DNA from: Notospermus geniculatus
Lineage: Eukaryota > Nemertea > Pilidiophora > Heteronemertea > Lineidae
Length of the DNA stretch: 64,000 nucleotides
Assembly: GCA_002633025.1 (NCBI GenBank)
Contig: NMRB01000003.1
Span: forward strand, 480,646-544,645
Direction of reading: 5' to 3'
Both the position numbers and the translations under genes were made by a program. Of the stretch, positions 40,248 to 51,720 are shown one piece after another. The notes under the pieces are model-generated. The model was given only the letters and a program-made list of their open reading frames with translations, ran no database searches and was not told the DNA's origin. Position 1 is the first letter of the stretch. Every line of letters begins with the position of its first letter.

Positions 40248-43200
40248 GATACGTAAAATTCACTTAGCTTTACTCGTATAAGATTCAGTCAGTGATTTAT
40301 TTGGGAGTACGGGGACATGACTCCATCCACCCTGTCCCTGTTAACGATAGTCGATAAAGTACTTTTACGTCGCACACAGGCCAATCTCGGCCTAACCGGA
40401 TGTCGGGTAGACTCACTCAGTCAGTCGCCACGCGCGGCGCTGGAGTAGCTTCCCGCGGAGCGACTGACACCACTCGACCAAATCTCGTGAAATCTGCCTA
40501 TCCAACACGAGGGTTACACTTAAATCATTTATTAATGCTTCATAGAGAAAGGCGTAAAATTTCGAAAGGTTTTAAGCAAACACTCCACGATATGGAGCCG
40601 CGGTAAAAAACGAAAATTTGGATGATTGCGGCGATCTGCCTTGGTCGCATTCTCTTGTTGTTAAACTAGCGGCTAAACTCCCATAATTAACTGCGGGAAG
40701 TACGTGTGGTCCTGAATTATTCATTTCTGTCAAAGCGTCGTACCGTTGTACAGTGGTTGTCATGCAGGGTAGTTATCACAACGGCTTCCAGGGCTGTAAG
40801 AAAACAATGCTCGTTCGAAAGTTGCATGTACATGCAGCAGATGCACAGATTTTTTAAGAGAATGTATACGATCACATGACGTCAACATTAGGCAAGGAGA
40901 GGAAGACACGATTTAACATCCTCCAGTCAGTCGTAGTTTTCGATCTTAGCTGGACGAAAATGTCAGTTGGGTATACCAAACGTCGCCGATGTATTCCCTT
41001 GTATTTTAAACCGTTCCTCCAATAAGTCTAAACACCTACATGTAGTATTTTCACAAAAAGTTTTCATCCGCAAAGCATAGATTTCTTTAAAAACTAAGTT
41101 TATCATAAAAACTATACACCTCCACTGTGGGTTGCATCTGTTCTCATGAGGGTAACCGGAAGTTATACTCGTAAAGAATAGTACCTCAGTGTAACAACCT
41201 CTCTCAGTGTAGAGAACTGAAATGTATGAATATTGATGGCAAAGGTCAAAAATGAATTGATGTCTTTTCATATTGATATTGACAATTTGAATTGCGGACC
41301 CCGTGTACCGGAAGTCGGCACAAAGCACGTGCGCACGGCGGATAATGATATCTCGAGCAGAGGACAGAATGGGCATCATCATGAACTCATTAGAGGAGAC
41401 GATCTCCTTCAATGGTCGTCCAGTAGTACATTGGATAGCGAACGTGCAGCGGAGGAAGCGTTTTTTCATCTAGTAAATGAGAAGGCGTGCATTTCCTGTC
41501 CAGAAAAACGATAGAGGTACGCCTGCAAACCCATTTGATTGCGATGAAGTATTTCGGGATGTCGTTAAGAACTTTGATTTTTTTGTACATATCTGTAGCA
41601 CCTGCTCTGGACTGAAAACTACTAGAACGCAGAATCCTTTCTCGCGCCACATACCCAAAAGTACCAAATCATCTCCGTGCACATCCAAAAACATGGTCAT
41701 GCCTTACACCCAAAGCTTGCTTTGTTATGGATTGGCCACGTACAAACTTATCGTGTGCATAATGGAGTGTACAGGCCTACAACATAGGCCATGACTCCCT
41801 TCTTATCAAAAAACACGTAAATCACTAAACGGTAAATGCACTTTAAAGTGCTTTGTTTTCGTAAACGTACGTTCTTTGTTGTCGTGTACATAAAATCAAA
41901 TCAGGAAATTAATAAAATGAATAGACTATGTTTTGTATTGTTGCATAATGTATAACAGCATGGTGTTCGGGACGACAGTCCTGATCTTGTTCTGTTCTTT
42001 AATAATTCAATTAATTGTAGAGTGCATGCCACTTCAGTGTCAGCGGCGACCTATTTATACATGCACTTCATTGTTCATTGTAATCAACGATTAGATTCAG
42101 GGGCATTTTTTGAACTTGCTGACGTATACATAAGCTTACATGTATGTTGTCTCCAAAAAAAAACTCGGCTTGCGTACATGTAGTGTAAGGTGGTCGGTTC
42201 ATCGGCCAATATGCCCTTGTATTCCCACGTTGAATCCCCAGGTGAAGCATTAGCATGATCATGTGCAAGTAACAAATGGCAATCTTGTAATTGTCTGATT
42301 GTTGAATGCGATTTACCAAGCTTAAGGGTACTCTGTATTTGCGGTGGAGAAAATATGCATTTTGCCCTCATCTCTTGTATTATCTGCCTCCAAAACCACA
42401 AAAAAAAATTAAATGCCACAACCGCCATTGACATTCAATTCCTTTGACAAATTGAGAAAGACCAGAGTTGGACCTGTCGCTAGTAAAAGCAACCTTCATG
42501 GTGGTTGCACCTGGTGCGTCACAATAGGTGGAAGTGTCGGCACGCGCCATTGTTGAATGTTTGTAAATGGTATCTCACGCTAAATCGCATCAAAACGCTT
42601 TGAAGCGGAATTTCAATAGACTTATTGAATCTTGAAACTTTGTTTGAATGATACTCGCAGCTTTCGACTGCTCGGCTGGAGTGTTGAGGGCCACATTTTG
42701 GTAACTATTTAAAGTCCGGTTCTGAAGCTATCAGTGTTAAAAAGGAGTATATTTATAAACTCTGAATAGGAAATGTCATTTGACTGAACAGGTGGAACCT
42801 GTTTTTACAGACGACTTGGGGACTCATTTATGAGTACTTCAAAAGATAACACGTGCCTGCTGAAAAACCTGTCATGTGCAAAGATAGGCCTACATGTGTA
42901 CAATGTTTATGATATACAAATAGTGTAGGCCTATTATGTAAAAAAGGTACCACTACCTCCAGCTAGGCTATATCTATAGAGATTTTGAGGACTAAAATGG
43001 CAAGTACATGTAGCTATATCGAGAGTTTCCTTTGTCAAAATTTCATTACACAGAGGGAATTATACACAACCTACATGTACGTTACAAACTAAAGGTGACA
43101 GAAAACGGGAAAGTTATAGTTTTTCGTTTGCAAATCGGCAGTGGTGTTACGTCCATGTACATGTATGATGACCAGCTGTTTTACACCAATATTTAGAGTC

Positions 43201-43656
43201 CATCATCACTTTTCTAAATCTGCTTCAGTTTTCCAGTAAAGCTTTGCATAACGGGCATGAGTACGTGCTCGCTCATAACTACATTGTAAATCGCACACAA
43301 ATTGAAAAATATAAAATACCCACAGATTCTGATACATAGCCCACACTCCTGTACGCCATGGCCCATGAAAATTTTGCTTCTTAATGTGATGCATGAAATT
43401 CTAAAATGGAATCCAGGGTCGCGCTTTTATTCAAATCCATGTAATATTATGTGGAAAGGTACGGCAGGCAAATTAGATGGTATGACTGATGAATCCCCTA
43501 TATCTTCTCAATCGCAAAAGGACCATTTTGCAACGGTCATGGACGCATAGAATCACAATAGGCCACTACATGTGCAAAAAGTGCGGCACGATGCTTCTTG
43601 GTGCACTTTAAAGGGCGAGTCCTGGTTCACTTTGTGATCCGAGTTATTTCTCAAGG

Positions 43657-43697
43657 CCCCAATCGGGGTCTTCCTCAGGCGCTATCCCAGAGGTGAA
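43657..43697. mobile_element. remnant of the 34455-type palindrome
   Basis: Left arm CCCCAATCGGGG...GGCGCTAT followed by CCCAGAGGTGAA, which is the centre of the copy L palindrome in inverted orientation. The right arm is gone. Confidence 0.75.
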
Positions 43698-45427
43698 ATT
43701 TGCGAAATATTCGGAGACGACTTTCCGATGTATTGTAGCCTATACTGTGTATCGTTTTTGTGCTGTTTTGTGGATAGTTATTTCTCAAGGGTTCTTCCAA
43801 GTTTTTGAATCCAGCCCACCATGGCAAATCACGGTGTTGAAGTTAGTTGAAGATTTCCACGCCTATAGAAGCGATGTATATGTAGATGTACGCACACTCT
43901 GCAGCCCCATATGCACGCAGAAAAGAGAGAAAGTTCCATAATTAGGCGTTCACTTCAAGCATGTCAAGGTGTCTCCAGCAAACCATGACATTATTCAATT
44001 CATGCAACAGGTGCATTATTGTATAGTGTCACTGCGTAACCTTAATTCAATGAGTTCATAGAATTGATGTGCTACACGCTACACGCTCATGGATAGCCGA
44101 TGTGCATCCGCACACGCCTACGATGACTAAAGCCTACGTCCAGCTGGAGAAGCTGCCGGGCAGTCGTCAGAAGTAGACATTCGTCTTTTTCGAGTCACCG
44201 CTAAGAAAGGGATTCAGCGTGAACAGAGTTTACCAGTTTCCAATAAAACTGTCGACTTTGCCATTGTCCACAGAAGTAAATACATGATGCAGGTCAGACT
44301 GGCACCGGCCGTGAATGGTCTTTAGAGTAACTAGCCATTGTGTACGATAGCAATAATGATCTTTGTAACAGTAGCATCATTTCTTATATCAAAAGGAACA
44401 ACTGCAGTTGAAATTTCTCAACGCGCTTTTGCATGTGGGGCGATTGTAAGCAAGAAACCTATGAGGGTTATAAACTGTCATATTTATTTGCATTGTTAAC
44501 AATAGCATTACAAATACGGCACACGCGAGCTGATGCATTGAAGGCTGTGGTGGTGGGGGTCCACTCATAGCTTCACTTGCAAAACAATCGCGTACATGCA
44601 GAAAGGGTCGATCTGTCTTCGACCTAGTGACCTAAACGTCATCGAATTACCAAAGTGAACGCGGCATTTCTGAACTAATTGAATATTGAATGTTTCGATT
44701 CTACGGTTTAAAGGGAATCCTCTTTAGGATATACATGTAGGCCTACTTGTACATGTATATGTAGATGGATATTACTTTCTCTCGCTCCAAGTGAGAAATG
44801 AAAGGCACAAGACATTTTATTTTAGTTCAGTTCAGTTCAGTTTATTATCCATTAACCGGTTACCCAGTGCAGTAAATAACAACAGTAGTACATGTATACA
44901 CAACACATACACGGCGTCAAGGCTACTTCTAGTCTTACTTGATCGTCCTCTATTTTGCAAATTTGCGGAGAATGATGTTAACCATGGCTAAGACTTTCAT
45001 TACCGGTATCATGAAATTCGGACTGTAACACGCCGGTACATCCTTCTTCCTACTGCCCACGAAAACAATCTCATGTTGTGTGTGATGTCAGAGACATCGG
45101 AGCTTAGAAAATTGGCGAAGGTGTCAAACATGACAAAGAAGAGGCAAACATCGTAACAAAATTCAATAACCCGCTGCTCATCGCCAAACAAAAAGAGAAA
45201 GTAGGTAAAAGTTCACTATCCTCAAGTATCGCAATGTTCATACCAGCCGGCCTCAACAATTATAGAAGTATTATATTCAATAAATATGCCTTGGGCGTCC
45301 CATGATGGCAGTCGCGCTTTTGCCTCGCGTACCATTGGCCCAAACAACCACAGGAATTGTAACACTTAACACACTTGACAAAACAAATGGACGCATCGGT
45401 GAAAAGTGTCCTTTTTATCCATATCTA

Positions 45428-45825
45428 GGAGATTCATCGCTGTTCACCTCGACGTCACGGTCCGGGGCCCATCTTGGTCCTCGCGGCAGCACGCGCCAGT
45501 TTCCAGAGATCTGATTGGTCGAGGAAAGTGCCACCTGTTCCCGCGGTCGCACGCACGTTTTATGCTACACTGACAGACTAACATCGTGTTCGCCTCAATT
45601 TGCACGCATTGGCTTCGCGGTAAACCATCACTTGTGATCTGATCGCCCGGATGACCAATATGTGGTATATCTCAGCAATAATGTTGCGATGAAACTTGAC
45701 CGTTCTGACGGATTGTGTCGCTTTCTTGTGATTATCCTCTTTCCTATGCAGCACTTCATGCTAGGACGGATTATCTCCTCGTGATCTCCTCCGTAACGAT
45801 GGTGACGACAGCTCATCACCCAGCA
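45428..45825 (+). promoter_or_regulatory. possible promoter and short first exon, copy R
   Basis: Counterpart of 36290-36682 with the CRE-like GACGTCAC, ATTGG boxes, ATG 45799 and the donor CAGCAC|gtaagt. Conservation with copy L cannot be used as evidence of function, because the whole block is duplicated. Confidence 0.22.
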
Positions 45826-46020
45826 CGTAAGTTTCCCCACTTACCTGATTCAAATGTATCTTGAACATAATATTTCGCTCGATAAGTTTATACATTTGAT
45901 CAGTAAGAACGTTACTTAAATTCTCAAGTCGTTTCAAAAGTTCGTTTTCTTTCGTTTTCAAGTTTCCTTGTTAAGTTTTTCACCCAAATCTTTGAATAAA
46001 AGTTGAGGGGAAGCCAAAGG

Positions 46021-46409
46021 CATCTTGCCCAACCAAGGCTTCCTGTCACTCCTACTATCGCTCCATCCACCCTTGCCGACCACCGTAGCATTTATCGCTC
46101 GCATTTGCCGCCCATGAGCGTGGCGGCGGAAGCAGCCAAACGTTACTGAAAGCGCGGTTTATGAGGAAGATAGGAACATTGTGAGGTTTGGGTCGATGAA
46201 AATCTCAAAATGAAGAATAATCTAATACGTTAATGCATGTTTTATTCACAAAACATTGGATTACACGCATTTATCATTGACAGTGGTGGGGGTGTGTGCG
46301 GTCCATGGAACGACCTGTCTGCGAGCAGGATGGCAAACGGTGGTCGTCAAGGGTGAAGGGAGCGTAGTTCGAAGGGCGGAGTGACCGGAGGCCTTGATTA
46401 GTCAAGATG
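46021..46409. mobile_element. 389-bp element with 8-bp target duplication (hAT-like?)
   Basis: Starts CATCTTGCCCAACCAAGGC and ends GCCTTGATTAGTCAAGATG, about 23-base imperfect inverted ends. GCCAAAGG is duplicated on both sides (46013-46020, 46410-46417). Copy L has the empty site AACCAAAGGTGAC. An 8-bp duplication fits hAT-type transposition. No long ORF, so non-autonomous. Confidence 0.85.
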
Positions 46410-48904
46410 GCCAAAGGTGACTGCAAAGTTTTCTGGATAATATTGGCACTGTTTACATCGTAAAGTAATTTTGTCGTGACCTTCCCAGGGAAACGAAGTT
46501 TTATGTAAATTCTACGGAAAGGATGGCATTGGTAAACAACATTTGTCATCGTTGCTTACATCAGAATATAGTTTATTTTGATATCGTACAGTAGTTACAG
46601 TGTATGGACGATTAAGGTGTGGTTTCACTCGGCATGCGCTATCTTCGTTTTGCTTAATAAAAAAGCGATTTGATTTTATCTTTACAAGATGTTATGATGG
46701 CCCTTCATGACTACCCCTGATCTAGGTTTCATAAGTATGTACAAAGTCGTCTTTAACTTGTATGATAAAACACATTATGTCCATTCCAAAACCTGATGTT
46801 ATATCAAAAATTCGGGCCCTGGACATAATGATGAACCTGTTTGTGGTTGAAAAGGATTGTCATGTGTCATAAACTATTACATCATACATGTACTTCGCTC
46901 TGGACAACCTGGTCGCATATGGCAAGAGTAAGATGTGACATTTGGTTTTTGGTTATCAAATAAAGGCAGATATATATTTCTGATAAAGGGCATTATTAAC
47001 AAGTACTTCTCATCTCGCTGTAGCGGCTGCATGGGTGTGGAACTGGGCCAGATCTTCGACTGACTCCTTTGTAGCCCTCTAGTTACCACAAAAAAGAACC
47101 GGATAATACAAAAATCTATCTTACTAAAATGACTAAGGGACTACCCATGCGAATAAACGGACGTGAACAACTGGGGCTATAAAAGGTGATCGAATGAAGT
47201 TGATGTATCAAATCTCAAAAAACGTTATACTTTGAAAGCATCCTGGTACAAAAAGACAGTCATCCACAGGTGTTCGAGTTTACATAAACTTGGCAATCAT
47301 CATGTGAAGAAAAATGCAAATATTGACCGAGCGAGTTGTCCTAACTTATTCCACATCTACGTGAAGTCTTCCTCATTGCACATGTTTCGCTTTTCGAACT
47401 TTATGTATGTTCTCCACGTGGTTCATTTCAAGGATTATGGTGACCATCATTCTGATACATGTACGTCAGTTATATCTGATTGGTGATGCTTGATGAAGTA
47501 GCTTGTATACAATGCACTTTTCATGAAAGGATTACATGCATGTAACTTAACTACGTATTACGTAGGGCCTACTTCTATCAGCAACACAGTCATGTAAATA
47601 TTATCTAGTCGATTTCAGCTTAGTTCAGTTTGATTATTAAGTACTTCATGTCATAAAGTCCCATTTTTCTCCATTTATTTTTCATCAATTGGAAAATCTT
47701 ATCTGTTCCTGTGCTAATGACTCCAGGCAGTAGGCCTGATAATGGACTAATATCTCGATCTAGGTATAATTGTAAATCGTGATTTCTCTCTAACAATTGT
47801 AATTTCGATCAATTCCGGTGTCACTGACACTAATTGTTTGCACACTAGTAATCATCACCCTTTGTCATGGCGATCTTCAATATCAAATTGCCTAGATTTT
47901 ATGTTCTTGGCATCGTATAAGTTGTTTTTTCAACCAAGCTCGGTGAAAGTCTCTTATATCTGTGGTTGTTGTATACATGTAATGTACGTACACCAATCTT
48001 TGTTTCATATACTCTATGGATTTTTGCCAACACCAAAACAGAAAGAATGTCATCGTTGCTATCTTTGAATAGTTCTTCTACAAAGCAACCAACGACACTT
48101 TCTCGTACTACCATTCAAGCACACTGAATTGGAAAATTAAATATGTTTTCCGTACGTTTCATTGGGAAATTCTTGCACCCATGTCGATGCTTTACCTCAA
48201 GTGTAAAACGTGTTGCCTGACCTCTTTTGACTGAAATCACTGCACGGCATTTCACTGCATCAGTTTCAATGTACTCTATACATATCGGGACACGAAAGGC
48301 AGAAGTCGGCAATCATAACAGCTCTGATCATGATAGTCCATAATTGAAATTTCATGATGACAATTTCGATTTAACAATTTAGTTATTTAGTCATTAACGC
48401 TGATTATCCGTGCATCAGCATTTCAGTTCGGGCTCGATAATTACCAGCATTTTGACCTCTTCCAATATCACGAGATAGTTGCCGGCGAATTCTAATTCTG
48501 GTTGTGTCCATGGTAATAGACACTGCGGAAAAAAATGGCATGAGATGTTTTGATATACGGAAATCGACCAGTTCATGCAACCTAAGTATTGAGGACACGG
48601 CATCTATGCAATATGTAAACAACTGCTCTGATATTGCGAGGCTTTTACCAGGAACGTCGGAGTTATCTCTGGTGATAGATACCTTGTGTTATCCCTGCCG
48701 CTTAATCATCGATAGGCCACATACTGTACTCGCTTAGCTTGCCTCTAAAAGCAAAGCTTGAAATTCGTATTTAGCTGTGGCGCCAGGTTAATCTGATCAA
48801 AACTGCTAAGTCCATGAACCAGAAATGTATCCGAAAGTGTTGCACTGACGTTTAGACCTTATCTACACTTCCGCAATATATAGTATGGCAATGAAGAAAG
48901 ATTA

Positions 48905-49119
48905 AAGCCCAATTCACACTGCCACGATTCCGACCACGATGCCTCTACGAAATGCTTTCGTGGTGTTCCTATAGGCTTCGTGATGCCTTCCTACAGACTT
49001 CTTGTTTTTCGTGATAATCCGCACCCATTGTAACACTAAGGCCACGATCCCTCTACGAAAATATTTCAGAGGATTCGTAGAGGCAACGTGGTCGGAATCG
49101 TGGCAGTGTGAATTGGGCT
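48905..49119. mobile_element. TTA-target fold-back AAGCCCAATTCACACTGCC
   Basis: AAGCCCAATTCACACTGCCA...TGGCAGTGTGAATTGGGCT, 215 bp, flanked by TTA (48902-48904, 49120-49122). Copy L has the empty site GATTAAGGCTTG. It landed at the edge of the older palindrome remnant 49123-49180. Confidence 0.85.
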
Positions 49120-49122
49120 TTA

Positions 49123-49180
49123 GGCTTGTATTTTAGAATGCTCCTCAACGTAAAGGAGTTCCTCAAGACTATTGTTCTCC
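49123..49180. mobile_element. single arm of the 39299-type palindrome
   Basis: GGCTTGTATTTTAGAATGCT...ATTGTTCTCC. Its diagnostic bases (ATGCTC, CGTAAAGG) match the right arm of the copy L palindrome rather than its left arm. The other arm and about 50 bp beyond it are missing. Confidence 0.75.
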
Positions 49181-49816
49181 CGTCGCTATCAAAACATTTT
49201 CGGACCAAATTAAGCAACGAAATTTTCTGTGGCTACAAAGAAAACGCTAAAACCAATTTATATGTCGTTTTATTCATATTCACGAATCTAATATTCATGT
49301 TAAATTGGATGAATGACAATTTTGTACAAGATGTCGTTTTATTAATATTTGATTCACTTCACCCTAACCCTAACCGTGGAGAAAAGTTTGAAAAGTCCGC
49401 TAAGGTCAAGTTGAATCTACACTCGAATCTAACCTCAGAATAAACGATGATATACCTTTCGAGGAATTGAGTTCTCGACTGGACTAAATAGCCGAAAATG
49501 TGACAAATTAACGAATTGATTTTAATTCCTGTTGCAATGATTGTTGGCATGAGTGTAATTTTAAGGCAATAGATGAAAGATAATTGGAATAGGTAAGATT
49601 AATCTGTCATTGGTATGAAAGTTCATGATACTCTGTAATTGGTTTTTCATGTACAATTTATAACACATTATCTAAAGCTAGGCAAAAGAGCATTTACTGT
49701 ACAACACTGAGTACTTGCACAGACGGGGTGACTGGATAATTGGCTGTACCGAGTGCGGCCAATGACACTGCATGCTCTTTGTACCAAAGAGCACATGCAG
49801 AAAATGTAACAGGTAT

Positions 49817-49952
49817 GGGGCCATATGAAGCCTTCGCAACTTTGCGTTCACGCAAATCTATTGTTTGGCTGCACAGGCTTTATTGTTCACTGACTGCCTT
49901 ACAATAGATTTGCGTGAACGCAAAGATGCGAAGGCTTCATAAATATGGCCCC
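49817..49952. mobile_element. fold-back GGGGCCATATGAAGCC, copy R
   Basis: Counterpart of 40111-40247 with the same arms and a few substitutions (CAAAGATGCG instead of CAAAGTTGCG). Confidence 0.85.
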
Positions 49953-50118
49953 TGGTACGTAAAATTCACTTAGCTTTACTCGTATAAGATTCAGTCAGTG
50001 ATTTATTTGGGAGTTTGGTGACATGACTCCATCCACCCTGTCCCTGTTAACGATATTCGATGAAGTACTTACGTCGCACAACAGGTCTACCTCGGGCTAG
50101 AAAGAACCGGATGTCGGG

Positions 50119-51320
50119 GGCAGACAACAGCAAAGGAAACAACGTTGAACTATATTGTCTTCATTTGTTTGATTTGAGTTCTGAAATATTGTTCGAAAAA
50201 CGACTGCTTAATATCCTGTCCATCTCCATGTCTAAGGACATGCATATTTAATTCTCACCCACATGATATTTACCTGACGTGAATAAGCAGATCACCTCTT
50301 GTCCAAAGCTTTGCTATGCTCTTGTAACCTCATCTATTCAACATGTTTTACTTCCTGCATAGTCAGGATTCTAGTCATATTGACTTGCAAAGGTTGATAC
50401 ATTAAAAATATACTGGATCAGCCACAGTGCTAATTACACCATGCATGTACATGTACTTCATATCTTTCAAACAAATCCGAGAAGTGCGATTGGCGAATAC
50501 CTGTCACGTGATGGCCATCGAACTTTCCCGTGGAACGCGTTTTTCCAACAGAACTTATCAGATGCCCCAATCCCAATCGTAGACACCTCGATCTGTTACA
50601 AACATCTGACTTCATCAAGAACGAACATTATTAATGGAAGAAAGTCAGACGACATTCCAGAATCGTCTTATGGTGCAGCTCCATAACGCGCAGCAAAGTA
50701 ACTATTGTGATTTGACAAATGGCAAAATTTGTAGTTTACAAATAATCGTCTGATTCAGCGAACAAGTCAACGCAAAAACGCGCTGAAAAGTTGTCTAGTA
50801 ACGTCAGTTTCTTGTCCTAACAATGCCCCGACTCCACATCACCAAGTTAGCCTTGTATATCATCCAGCGTAAAGTCTTAACCAAACAAGGCGAACTGACA
50901 GAGGACAAACACTGCAGGCGCCCGCTGGACAATCTTTAGATACTACATCATAGGCAGCCGCGGGGATTTGATGTTCGATGCGAATGACTCGATACGGCCC
51001 TCGAAGAATGTAGCAATAAATCAGTTTATTGATGCACTTTCAACATCCCAGTACCCATGTTGTTCGCCCTCTGTGGTGTCGACGAAAGACATGATGTTTG
51101 GAAAGAGAGGGCAGGTCACTAGAGATATGCCTTGGTCTGGTGGAAGTCACAAATGCATTTCTTCAGTTTCTTCAATGATGACATCATTGAACCTACAGAC
51201 AAAACAGCAAGAACGAAAACCAACAGTGCAGCAGAGAGCCTCAAATGTCGGAGTGGCGTCAATATGTTCCCATTGTATGACAATTTAGCATACGGTCCCC
51301 TGCTTTCTATTTTTACCAGC
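50119..51320. other. no gene recognised
   Basis: The frames at 50441-50686 (plus) and 50968-51288 (plus), and an overlapping minus frame with a hydrophobic stretch (LSAALLVFVLAVLSVG, about 51190-51240), are open but carry no family motif or convincing splice pairs. Confidence 0.35.
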
Positions 51321-51551
51321 ATACTCTAAACTCCCACTTACCTGTCCCATTCCTGAACTCGGAAAAAATGACTAAATCCTAAGTTGAAGATAATGGGGTG
51401 GGGGTATGGTCAGAAACAGTAATGTCCTGTCCACTTACTTGTCCCACTGCCGAGCCTGGCAAAGAATGACAGCGTGCAATATCTTCAACTTAGGATTTGG
51501 TCATTTTTTCTAAGTACAGTAATGGGACAGATAAGTGGGAGTTTAGAGTAT
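51321..51551. mobile_element. fold-back ATACTCTAAACTCCCAC
   Basis: ATACTCTAAACTCCCACTTA...TAAGTGGGAGTTTAGAGTAT, with inner arms AAATCCTAAGTTGAAGATA / TATCTTCAACTTAGGATTT, 231 bp. Confidence 0.75.
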
Positions 51552-51665
51552 ATATTAGAAAACGACTGGGCTTTACTGAGGGACTACATTGTCGAAGGTG
51601 AGAGAGGACAAAAGTAGGGTGGGACAAACACAATGAAAATGACAATCCGATGTCATTCGCTATTA

Positions 51666-51720
51666 GGTCGTATCAAAAATTCATAAGCGATCGCTCGCTT
51701 ATGAATTTTTGGTCGTATCA
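51666..51720. repeat. 35-bp palindrome between 10-bp direct repeats
   Basis: GGTCGTATCA, then AAAATTCATAAGCGATCGC TCGCTTATGAATTTTT, then GGTCGTATCA again. The palindrome is complete except for the centre. Confidence 0.85.

Larger units (their letters stand above)
30680..40409. repeat. large tandem duplication, copy L (about 9.7 kb)
   Basis: Starts at GCCTATCCAACACGAGGG and runs to about ACCGGATGTCGGG at 40409. Nearly collinear with 40496-50118, with substitutions, many small indels and several mobile-element differences. No recognisable protein domain was found. Copy L alone carries elements at 31862-31991, 31995-32137 and 32650-32798, and full-length palindromes at 34455-34551 and 39299-39418. 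The presence of a gap suggests the two copies could be two haplotypes placed in tandem. Confidence 0.9.
40496..50118. repeat. large tandem duplication, copy R (about 9.6 kb)
   Basis: Collinear with 30680-40409. It is separated from copy L by 86 unique bases that contain a small inverted repeat (CAGTCGC / GCGACTG). Copy R alone carries mobile elements at 46021-46409 and 48905-49119. No coding gene recognised. Confidence 0.9.
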
